Source: Saccharibacillus sacchari DSM 19268 (GTDB lineage Bacteria; Bacillota; Bacilli; Paenibacillales; Paenibacillaceae). Taken from it: DNA of 64,000 nt. Each line of letters begins with the position of its first letter. The first letter of the stretch is position 1. The notes under the pieces are model-generated. The model was not told the origin of the DNA. It made no database searches and saw nothing but the letters and a program-made list of their open reading frames with translations. Of this stretch, positions 57,354 to 64,000 are shown piece after piece. The translations under genes were made by a program, and so were the position numbers. The stretch is taken from positions 4,995,328 through 5,059,327 of the forward strand of contig NZ_KK073875.1 of NCBI RefSeq assembly GCF_000585395.1, given 5' to 3'.

Positions 57354-59468
57354 TCAGTCCTTAATCAGTTCTACGTTATTGTAATAATGCAGCAAAATAT
57401 CTTCGTAGGTCTCGCCTTCGTCGGCAAGCCCTTTTGCTCCCCATTGCGACAAACCGAGTCCGTGTCCGTTTCCGCGCCCGACGAAGAAGAATCCGGTGCC
57501 GGAAGAAACGGCGGAAGTGTTGGTGCCGACCGAAGCAAGGCTGCGGCTCAATGCGCTGGCGTGCGAAGATGCACCCACCGTAAGCTTCGCCGCCGACAAC
57601 CCGCCTTTAGAAGCCGTGGCGTTCGTGATCACCGTATAGGCATCGGCTGACACCACATCGAACAATGTACTCGGCAGACCGTTCAGCGCGGAACGGAACA
57701 TATCCGGATACTTCACATCGATCTTGGAACCGTTAATTTTAAGTTCAGTTGCACGACCCGAAGGACCGCGTTCGCTGATCTGAATGGTCTGGATGGTTGC
57801 AGGCAGCTTGGTCGTCGTACGGCCTTTGAGCGAAGTGAGCAATTGGGAAGAAGTGAACGGTCCGCGAATCCATTCATACGTACTCGACTCGCTTACCACT
57901 TCCAGTACCCATGCTTCGTCGCCAGGATTCATTTTCGACAGCTCCGGCACCGCGCTTTGAATCAAAGGCAGCGGACGAACCTTGGTGCTTTGCGCCGTTA
58001 CGGTCATTTTGCGGAATCCGGTCGCATCGGTTCCTTTGTCCTTCACATTATCTTCTCTCACATAACCGACCGTTCCGTTCGCGAGCGCTACATGATACCA
58101 TTTTTTCAAATTGGCCGCTGCCGCGCTGTCGGATTCGGAAGGAACGCTGGAAAACAGATTGCTTCCGCCGCTGTTCCATACTTCCTTCGGATCGGACGTT
58201 ACGCCGCCCGCATTGGAAGAGAACAGCGCTTCGACTGCTTTGCCCCCTTGTTCCAAAATCTCGCCGGATGTCGCGTCAACCGCAGCATTAACCGACTTGC
58301 TTTCGGAGCCTACGCCGTTATAAGCCTGACTTAACGTCGAGTCGACAACGTCGGCGACTTTGAACTTGGTTGCCGTTTGCGTCTGTACGGTCGCGTAGCT
58401 GCGCGCGGCCACCGCTTGCGCCTTCAGCGACTCTTCCGGCCAGGAAGCCGGAACCTCGGAACCGACAACGGAATAGAGATACTGCTCCATCGGAAGTTCG
58501 TTTACAAGGAATAGCTGTCCGCCGTAAATTCCGATCTCCAGATCTCCCCGGTAAGAACGCTTCGAACGCTCTTCGACGCGAATGCCTTTGTCCGCAGTGC
58601 CGTCGATCCAGATCCGATCCTGCTCGCCGAGCGTCAATACGTAAGCAGGCGTTGTCGTCCCGTTCACAAGATCGGCCGTCGCTTCGTTGCGAACAGCCGC
58701 CGAAGCGGAAGGGCTGTCCGCAACGGACAAAGCATTACCGGGCAGCTTGCCGGCAAACGAACCTTTCAACGCGTCCAACGCGGAAGCGCTAAGAGCTTCT
58801 CCGACCTGCACGTCATACGAGACTTTGGCATTGACGGAAGAAACGCGCAGCACGCCGTCGACTCCGGCATCCAGCACTTTTTGCAAAGCCGCTGTCGCGG
58901 CGGCCTGCGTCCCGTAGCTGCCCGCGTTCAGCGAAAACGTTCCGACCGCCGTCGGAGCCAACCCGCTTACCGCTTTGACGGAAGCATTCGCGCCGAGCCG
59001 CGCAGCCGCGTCGGTCGCCGCTTTGTCGCTTGCGTAAGGACCGGCGTACAACTGATACACGTCTTGGCCGTTACGCGCGATCTTATACACCGACAGTTTG
59101 TCGGAACCCGATTTCAGTTTGGATGCCAAGGCCGAAACGGCTTTAAGATCGCTGCTTTCACCGAGTTTAACGCGCGGACCGCCCAGCGCGAACGAAGAAG
59201 CCGCTCCGGGAGAAGCCGAAAACCACTTCACGTAGCCGGTGTCCGTTTTTTGCCCGATCGCGACCGCTTGTTCCGGGGTCAGCGTAATTTTCTCCGTCGT
59301 CTGCTTATACGTGCTTCCCAGATTCAAAAAGAGCCCTACCCGCACTGTTGAATCCGCTTCTGCCGCGTGAACGGGCCCTTGAAGCGGCAAACAAGACAAT
59401 GCCACAACCGCTGCAAGCAGCGGTTTCCCCCATTTGGCGGAATTTCCGTTCGAACGTTGCTTGGTCAT
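57354..59468 (-). CDS. SpoIID/LytB domain protein with SPOR and SH3b-like regions
   Basis: Predicted secreted or spore-cortex lytic transglycosylase that cuts denuded peptidoglycan. 704 residues: signal peptide (1-35, cleavage near VHA-AE), a short region, two SPOR-type repeats (about 125-160 and 175-205, which bind denuded glycan), the SpoIID catalytic domain (about 270-420 and 640-700, split by an insert of about 200 residues containing an SH3b-like segment, about 490-545). The catalytic glutamate is E338 in [18 protein letters not shown]; the second half has [20 protein letters not shown]. Longer than SpoIID of B. subtilis (about 340). The ATG at 59468 follows AAGGAGGA. Confidence 0.93.
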   Translation of the reverse strand: MTKQRSNGNSAKWGKPLLAAVVALSCLPLQGPVHAAEADSTVRVGLFLNLGSTYKQTTEKITLTPEQAVAIGQKTDTGYVKWFSASPGAASSFALGGPRVKLGESSDLKAVSALASKLKSGSDKLSVYKIARNGQDVYQLYAGPYASDKAATDAAARLGANASVKAVSGLAPTAVGTFSLNAGSYGTQAAATAALQKVLDAGVDGVLRVSSVNAKVSYDVQVGEALSASALDALKGSFAGKLPGNALSVADSPSASAAVRNEATADLVNGTTTPAYVLTLGEQDRIWIDGTADKGIRVEERSKRSYRGDLEIGIYGGQLFLVNELPMEQYLYSVVGSEVPASWPEESLKAQAVAARSYATVQTQTATKFKVADVVDSTLSQAYNGVGSESKSVNAAVDATSGEILEQGGKAVEALFSSNAGGVTSDPKEVWNSGGSNLFSSVPSESDSAAAANLKKWYHVALANGTVGYVREDNVKDKGTDATGFRKMTVTAQSTKVRPLPLIQSAVPELSKMNPGDEAWVLEVVSESSTYEWIRGPFTSSQLLTSLKGRTTTKLPATIQTIQISERGPSGRATELKINGSKIDVKYPDMFRSALNGLPSTLFDVVSADAYTVITNATASKGGLSAAKLTVGASSHASALSRSLASVGTNTSAVSSGTGFFFVGRGNGHGLGLSQWGAKGLADEGETYEDILLHYYNNVELIKD

Positions 59469-59492
59469 GCTTGCGTTCCTCCTTGAGGCGAA

Positions 59493-60503
59493 TTATTTTC
59501 CGTCTTCCGGCATCGGCAGTCCCAGGTGTAAATAAGCCTGGGCAGTGACAACGCGGCCTCTCGGCGTGCGCTGGATAAACCCGCTTTGCAGCAGGTAAGG
59601 TTCGTAAACGTCTTCGATCGTCTGGCTTTCCTCGCCGATCGTCGCCGCGATCGTGTCCAGTCCGACCGGACCGCCGCGGAAATTTTGAATCATTGCCTTC
59701 AACATCTTATGGTCGATGCTGTCGAGCCCCCTCGGATCGACTTGAAGGCGGGTTAAAGCTTCAGAAGCAATCTCCGGGGTAATGATTCCGTCTCCCCGTA
59801 CCTGCGCAAAATCCCGTACGCGTTTGAGCAAGCGGTTCGCGATACGCGGAGTCCCCCGAGCGCGAAGCGCGATCTCTTCGGCGGCGTCCCCGACAATCTC
59901 CACATTGAGCGTGTCGGCGTTGCGCGCAACGATAAAGGCCAGCTCTTCGACTCCATAAAACTCCAGCCTGCTGACCACGCCAAAGCGGTCGCGCAGCGGA
60001 GCCGACAACAATCCCGCCCGCGTCGTCGCGCCGATCAGCGTAAAAGGCGGCAGGTCGAGACGCACCGAACGGGCGCTGGGCCCCTTGCCGATCATAATAT
60101 CGAGCGCGGAATCTTCCATCGCCGGATACATGACTTCTTCGACCGTTCGGTGCAGGCGGTGAATTTCGTCGATAAACAAAACGTCGCCTTCTTGCAAATT
60201 GGTAAGCAGCGCGGCGAGATCGCCCGGACGTTCGATCGCCGGGCCGGACGTCGTGCGCAGATTAACGCCCAGTTCGTTGGCAATGATATTCGCCAACGTC
60301 GTTTTTCCCAGTCCCGGAGGGCCGTACAGCAATACGTGATCCAGTGCCTCGTTCCGCATTTTCGCGGCTTCGATATACACCTTCAAATTTTCCTTGACCT
60401 GGTTCTGACCGATGTATTCCGACAAATAGCGGGGACGCAGACTCAATTCCACCGCCTGGTCTTCCATCATCAGATTGGCCGATATAATGCGGTCGTCTTC
60501 CAT
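59493..60503 (-). CDS. ruvB: Holliday junction branch migration ATPase RuvB
   Basis: Hexameric motor that drives branch migration with RuvA. 336 residues: Walker [10 protein letters not shown], Walker [13 protein letters not shown], sensor GATTRAG, arginine finger region [16 protein letters not shown]-terminal winged helix ending [15 protein letters not shown] at 60503. It lies 41 nt after ruvA and 24 nt before the SpoIID-like gene. Confidence 0.98.
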   Translation of the reverse strand: MEDDRIISANLMMEDQAVELSLRPRYLSEYIGQNQVKENLKVYIEAAKMRNEALDHVLLYGPPGLGKTTLANIIANELGVNLRTTSGPAIERPGDLAALLTNLQEGDVLFIDEIHRLHRTVEEVMYPAMEDSALDIMIGKGPSARSVRLDLPPFTLIGATTRAGLLSAPLRDRFGVVSRLEFYGVEELAFIVARNADTLNVEIVGDAAEEIALRARGTPRIANRLLKRVRDFAQVRGDGIITPEIASEALTRLQVDPRGLDSIDHKMLKAMIQNFRGGPVGLDTIAATIGEESQTIEDVYEPYLLQSGFIQRTPRGRVVTAQAYLHLGLPMPEDGK

Positions 60504-60544
60504 AGATCCACCGTTCCTCCCCATTCATCCTTACTTTACCTCAT

Positions 60545-61168
60545 TTAGCCCCGATAAAGAACCTTTAATGCCCGCTTCATCAGCGCATCGACCGGTTCGC
60601 CCGGTTTTAAGTCTTCTTTTAACTCCATCCATACCTTATCCAGCTCGGCATCGGTATACCCCAACACTTCCAGACCTTCCCGGGCTTCTTTCCAGCCTCC
60701 GCCGTCCATTTCCGCTTCCGCGGCAACGGTATTGTCGAAAAGTCCACCAAGTGAAGGCGTAACAAATCCGTCCAGACGATCTTTGAGATCCAAGATCATG
60801 CGCTGAGCCGTCTTTTTCCCGATTCCCGGTAGCTTGGTCAAGAAGGTCACGTTCTCCTGTTGAATCGCGGACACGACTTTCTCGGGCGAACCTCCGGCCA
60901 AAATGCCTAATGCTACTCTCGGTCCGATCCCCGTTACGTCGATCAACCGACGAAACAGCTTCTGTTCTTCACGCGTCGAAAAGCCGTACAGCGAGATTGC
61001 ATCTTCGCGTACGCTATGGTGCGTGTACACGGTTACCGGCTCCGACGACCCTTTTGCGGCGAAAGCATACGGATTCGGACAAAATACCCGGTATCCGACG
61101 CCCTGCACGTCCACGACGATATATTCATTTTCCATATGGGCAACCAGCCCGCGTACAAAATCGATCAT
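60545..61168 (-). CDS. ruvA: Holliday junction DNA-binding protein RuvA
   Basis: Binds four-way junctions and loads RuvB. 207 residues: N-terminal OB domain (VRGLVAHMENEYIVVDVQGV), two helix-hairpin-helix motifs (LIDVTGIGPRVALGIL and LTKLPGIGKKTAQRMILDL), flexible linker, and the C-terminal UBA-like RuvB-binding domain (about 155-207). The ATG overlaps the ruvC stop by four bases (ATGA), so translation is coupled. Confidence 0.97.
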   Translation of the reverse strand: MIDFVRGLVAHMENEYIVVDVQGVGYRVFCPNPYAFAAKGSSEPVTVYTHHSVREDAISLYGFSTREEQKLFRRLIDVTGIGPRVALGILAGGSPEKVVSAIQQENVTFLTKLPGIGKKTAQRMILDLKDRLDGFVTPSLGGLFDNTVAAEAEMDGGGWKEAREGLEVLGYTDAELDKVWMELKEDLKPGEPVDALMKRALKVLYRG

Positions 61169-61674
61169 TTTCGCAGTACCCCATTTAATTTGGAATTCAA
61201 ACTTACCGAATGAGCATGACAGATCGCAACGGCCAAAGCATCCGCCACGTCATCCGGTTTCGGCACCGCAGACAGTTTAAGCAGCAGCTTCACCATCTCC
61301 TGAACCTGTTTTTTTTCGGCTTTGCCGTAACCGACCACCGCCTGCTTCACCATCATCGGCGTGTATTCCGCGATCGGAATCCCTTTTTGCACGGCCGCAA
61401 GCAGCAGCACGCCGCGCGCTTGGGCAACCGGCAGCGCCGTAGTGACGTTTCGGCTGAAGTACAGCTTTTCCACGCCTACCTGGTCCGGCTTGTATTTATC
61501 GATCAGCTGCACCATGCTTTCGTAGACGTCGCGCAGCCGCTCTTCTTCCGGCGTATGCGCCTTCGTCTGGATACTTCCGTACTGCACAGGCGTCAATTTA
61601 TTGCCTTCTTTATCCACAAACCCGAAGCCGACGATCGCCAGGCCCGGGTCAATGCCCAAAATGCGCAAATCCAT
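61165..61674 (-). CDS. ruvC: crossover junction endodeoxyribonuclease RuvC
   Basis: Resolves Holliday junctions. About 169 residues. Catalytic acidic residues: LGIDPGLA (Asp near the N-terminus), GVEKLYFSRN (Glu) and PDDVADALAVAICHAH (two Asp). RuvC is missing from B. subtilis, where RecU does this job, so its presence marks a different lineage. The start is uncertain: ATG at 61674 is very close to GGAG, whereas the TTG at 61668 is 8 nt from it and gives the usual RILGIDPG start. Operon ruvC-ruvA-ruvB. Confidence 0.96.
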   Translation of the reverse strand: MDLRILGIDPGLAIVGFGFVDKEGNKLTPVQYGSIQTKAHTPEEERLRDVYESMVQLIDKYKPDQVGVEKLYFSRNVTTALPVAQARGVLLLAAVQKGIPIAEYTPMMVKQAVVGYGKAEKKQVQEMVKLLLKLSAVPKPDDVADALAVAICHAHSVSLNSKLNGVLRK

Positions 61675-61770
61675 CTCTCCTCTATCTTTAACGGCAAAAT
61701 TCTGCATGGAATGTAGTTCGCCACCCCCGTCATTTTGAGCCGGAAGCGAACATATGTATTCCTTCTGTTC

Positions 61771-61780
61771 ATTATAGCAA
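61771..61780 (-). promoter_or_regulatory. extended -10 promoter of ruvCAB
   Basis: Minus-strand TTGCTATAAT contains a perfect TATAAT (61776-61771) with the extended TGn motif. No good -35 is seen, as is common with extended -10 promoters. Confidence 0.6.
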
Positions 61781-61857
61781 AAATAGTACTCGCCGGGAAA
61801 AAACTTTGCCCTCTTCCGTACCTATGACGTCAGTTCCCCTTCGTTACGCGTTTCGTG

Positions 61858-61863
61858 TATAAT
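61858..61863 (+). promoter_or_regulatory. -10 box of fabV
   Basis: A perfect TATAAT about 88 nt before the fabV start. The -35 region is weak and holds the palindrome TGACGTCA about 34 nt upstream of the -10 box, a possible regulator site. Confidence 0.5.
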
Positions 61864-61950
61864 TTGGCTGTGCGCTTCAGATTCCTAAGGTAACAGATAT
61901 GCGTAAACGAAGCTTTTTTTACATACCGACAGACAAAGGAGACGATCACA

Positions 61951-63138
61951 ATGATCATCAAACCAAAAACAAGAGGCTTTATCTGCACCACCGCTCATCC
62001 GGAGGGATGTGCCAAGCAAGTCGAGAAACAGGTTGAATACGTAAAATCGCAAAAGAAAATCGACGGACCGGCCAACGTGCTCGTGATCGGTTCCTCAACC
62101 GGATACGGCCTTGCTTCGCGCATCACGGCAGCTGTCGGCGCGGGCGCGAACACGATCGGCGTCTTCTTCGACAAACCGGCGGAAGGCGCGCGTACCGCAT
62201 CGGCAGGTTGGTATAATACAGCAGGATTCGAAGCGGAAGCAGCCAAGCTGGGCGTCAAGTCTTTTAACATCGTAGGCGACGCGTTCTCGAACGAAATCAA
62301 GACGCAAACGATCGACCTGATCAAAAAAGAACTGGGTCAAGTGGACCTCGTCGTCTACAGCGTCGCTTCCCCGCGCCGCACGCATCCGGTAACGGGCGAG
62401 ACGTTCACTTCCGTGATCAAGCCGATCGGCGCACCTTACAGCAATAAAACGATGAATTTCCATACGGGCGAAGTGTCCATGACGACGATCGAACCGGCGA
62501 CGGAAGAAGAAGTGCAACAAACAATCGCGGTCATGGGCGGCGAAGATTGGAAAATGTGGATAGATGCGCTGCAAGAAGCCGGAGCGCTGGCACAAGGCGC
62601 GACGACCGTCGCTTACTCCTACATCGGACCGGAAGTCACGCACGCGATCTACCGCGAAGGTACAATCGGCAAAGCGAAAAACGATCTGGAACAAACGGCG
62701 AACGTGCTGAAAGAAAGCCTGAGCAACATCGGCGGACGCGCGTTCGTGTCGGTTAACAAAGCGCTTGTCACCCAGTCCAGCTCGGCGATCCCGGTCGTTC
62801 CGCTGTATATCTCGGCACTGTACCGCGTCATGAAAGAAAAAGAACTGCATGAAAACTGCATCGAGCAGATGTACCGTCTGTTCGCGGACCGTCTGTACGG
62901 CGAAGAAACTTCAGTGGACGAAAAAGGACTGATCCGCGTCGACGATTGGGAAATGCGCGAAGACGTTCAGACCGAAGTCACCCGCCGCTGGAACGAATTG
63001 AGTACGGACAACGTGGAAGAACTGTCCGATCTTGCAGGCTATCGCCGCGAATTTTTCCAATTGTTTGGCTTTGAAAGCGACGGCGTGGATTATGAAGCGG
63101 ATACCGATCCGAACGTACCGATGCCGAATTTGCGTTAA
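61951..63138 (+). CDS. fabV: enoyl-[acyl-carrier-protein] reductase FabV type
   Basis: NAD(P)H-dependent reduction of enoyl-ACP/enoyl-CoA in fatty-acid synthesis; FabV and the related trans-2-enoyl-CoA reductases are triclosan-tolerant. 395 residues, a large SDR. Cofactor-binding GSSTGYGLASR (48-58), and the catalytic pair Tyr-x8-Lys as Y234/K243 in IYREGTIGKAK, spaced as in FabV. The ATG at 61951 follows AAAGGAG. A single gene with a strong terminator, divergent from ruvCAB. Whether the cell also has FabI cannot be seen here. Confidence 0.95.
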   Translation: MIIKPKTRGFICTTAHPEGCAKQVEKQVEYVKSQKKIDGPANVLVIGSSTGYGLASRITAAVGAGANTIGVFFDKPAEGARTASAGWYNTAGFEAEAAKLGVKSFNIVGDAFSNEIKTQTIDLIKKELGQVDLVVYSVASPRRTHPVTGETFTSVIKPIGAPYSNKTMNFHTGEVSMTTIEPATEEEVQQTIAVMGGEDWKMWIDALQEAGALAQGATTVAYSYIGPEVTHAIYREGTIGKAKNDLEQTANVLKESLSNIGGRAFVSVNKALVTQSSSAIPVVPLYISALYRVMKEKELHENCIEQMYRLFADRLYGEETSVDEKGLIRVDDWEMREDVQTEVTRRWNELSTDNVEELSDLAGYRREFFQLFGFESDGVDYEADTDPNVPMPNLR

Positions 63139-63154
63139 TTGATCCAATCCAGCA

Positions 63155-63206
63155 AAAACCGCCTTTCTCCTTTACGGCAGAAAAGGAGAAAGGCGGTTTT
63201 TTGATT
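63155..63206 (+). terminator. terminator after fabV
   Basis: AAAACCGCCTTTCTCCTTT (63155-63173) pairs with its exact reverse complement (63182-63200), followed by TTT. The 19-bp stem also faces the end of the tRNA operon. Confidence 0.92.
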
Positions 63207-63291
63207 TGCTTTTCAAAAAAGAAAACAACAAAAAACACCGGCATCGACGCAAGATTTCTACGTTCGATCCGGTGTTGAAGTTTAAAAGAAA

Positions 63292-63368
63292 TGGCGCGCC
63301 CTGAGAGATTCGAACTCCCGGCCTTTTGATTCGTAGTCAAACGCTCTATCCAGCTGAGCTAAGGGCGC
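63292..63368 (-). tRNA. tRNA-Arg (anticodon ACG)
   Basis: Cloverleaf with acceptor GCGCCCT/AGGGCGC, anticodon loop CTACGAA, T-loop GTTCGAATC. The CCA end is encoded. Last gene of the cluster. Confidence 0.95.
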
Positions 63369-63375
63369 AAAATAA

Positions 63376-63450
63376 TGGAGCGGACGACGGGAATCGAACC
63401 CGCGACCCTCGCCTTGGCAAGGCGATGCTCTACCGCTGAGCCACGTCCGC
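63376..63450 (-). tRNA. tRNA-Gly (anticodon GCC)
   Basis: Acceptor GCGGACG/CGTCCGC, anticodon loop TTGCCAA, T-loop GTTCGATTC. The CCA end is encoded. Confidence 0.95.
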
Positions 63451-63471
63451 AAAACATTATTGAAGCAAAAA

Positions 63472-63547
63472 TGGCGGAACCGACGGGATTTGAACCCGCG
63501 ATCTCCTGCGTGACAGGCAGGCATGTTAACCCCTACACCACGGTTCC
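63472..63547 (-). tRNA. tRNA-Asp (anticodon GTC)
   Basis: Acceptor GGAACCG/CGGTTCC, anticodon loop CTGTCAC, T-loop GTTCAAATC. The CCA end is encoded. Confidence 0.95.
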
Positions 63548-63566
63548 AGGCCATAAAGTAAAGCAA

Positions 63567-63640
<74 letters not shown>

Positions 63641-63695
63641 TTAGAGTGTAAATCTTAGTTCCATGATTCGTTCGACTTCGTCACTAAAGTCTTCA

Positions 63696-63771
63696 TGGTG
63701 GAGGCTGAGGGGATCGAACCCCCGACCCTCTGCTTGTAAGGCAGATGCTCTCCCAGCTGAGCTAAGCCTCC
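63696..63771 (-). tRNA. tRNA-Val (anticodon TAC)
   Basis: Acceptor GGAGGCT/AGCCTCC, anticodon loop CTTACAA, T-loop GTTCGATCC. The CCA end is encoded. Confidence 0.95.
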
Positions 63772-63778
63772 GTATATA

Positions 63779-63850
63779 TGACCCGTAGGGGATTCGAACC
63801 CCTGTTACCTCCGTGAAAGGGAGGTGTCTTAACCCCTTGACCAACGGGCC
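63779..63850 (-). tRNA. tRNA-Glu (anticodon TTC)
   Basis: Acceptor GGCCCGT/ACGGGTC, anticodon loop CTTTCAC, T-loop GTTCGAATC. CCA is not encoded. First gene of the cluster. Confidence 0.95.
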
Positions 63851-63916
63851 TTACTGTCAATGTCGTCCGTTTTGCGTCTCGCTTGTTTCAGCGTGTTGCC
63901 CGCGGCGACAAGAAAT

Positions 63917-63946
63917 AATATACCATGCGAGCATTCCAAAGGTCAA
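63917..63946 (-). promoter_or_regulatory. promoter of the tRNA cluster
   Basis: Minus-strand TTGACC (63946-63941), 18 nt, TATATT (63922-63917). Predicted start about 60 nt upstream of tRNA-Glu. The strong -35 suits a stable-RNA operon. Confidence 0.75.
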
Positions 63947-64000
63947 CCCTTTTTCGCAAAAAACTTTGAGAAAGTTTGAATCGAGTTAAAGTTGATGATA

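Overview
The window looks like chromosomal core DNA of a moderately GC-rich, endospore-forming Gram-positive bacterium of the Paenibacillaceae type (Paenibacillus or Saccharibacillus-like). The evidence is strong AGGAGG-type ribosome binding sites, many GTG/TTG starts, two T-box leaders, a SpoIID-family protein, CymR, a bifunctional Rel, and gene order matching the Bacillus subtilis yrr/yrv/ruv segment. Differences from B. subtilis include a ruvC gene in front of ruvAB, a FabV-type enoyl reductase, and no trmR (yrrM) between mltG and the trhP pair. I see no insertion sequence, prophage, CRISPR array or rRNA gene.

Layout. 1-9 kb is a mixed metabolic and stress section: an edge-truncated alpha/beta hydrolase, KDPG aldolase, a KGG-repeat stress hydrophilin, ilvD, a polysaccharide deacetylase fused to a YkoP-like domain, an AI-2E-family permease and a KatX-like catalase. 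9-12 kb holds a chemoreceptor gene flanked on both sides by long nested palindromes. 12-20 kb is a minus-strand series: trhP2-trhP1-mltG, two DUF1292 genes, ruvX, ireB, and alaS behind a T-box. 20-26 kb carries a zinc-ribbon protein, the cysteine desulfurase and cymR, divergent mnmA, an LCP-family cell-wall ligase and rarA. 27-33 kb is accessory: pyruvate oxidase, a CHASE3/HAMP/GAF/GGDEF protein and helD. 33-42 kb is tcdA, aspS and hisS (T-box), a stress-like hypothetical gene, a PfpI-family protein, dtd and rel. 42-46 kb inserts a uracil permease and a KhtTU-type cation/proton antiporter between rel and apt. 46-62 kb is apt, recJ, a degenerate CDF protein, secF-secD, comN, an ArsB/NhaD-type permease, yajC, tgt, queA, spoIID-like, ruvB, ruvA, ruvC. 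62-64 kb is fabV followed by six tRNA genes (transcribed Glu-Val-fMet-Asp-Gly-Arg).

How the genes work together. The main themes are translation fidelity and tRNA modification (alaS, aspS, hisS, dtd, tcdA, mnmA with its desulfurase, tgt, queA, trhP1/2), Sec export (secD, secF, yajC, comN), recombination and repair (ruvABC, ruvX, recJ, rarA), envelope building (mltG, LCP, deacetylase), and stress or stringent response (rel, catalase, KGG protein, PfpI, pyruvate oxidase). Four of the stress-type genes have upstream sequences resembling SigB promoters (GTTTAA, 13-14 nt, GGGTAT); the catalase one is very convincing.

I did not find an undescribed multi-gene system. The most promising unexplained signals are non-coding: two homologous intergenic elements of roughly 200 bp (about 22.44-22.62 kb and 56.03-56.25 kb) built of nested inverted repeats, the different nested palindromes on either side of the chemoreceptor gene, and a structured 5' leader before helD.
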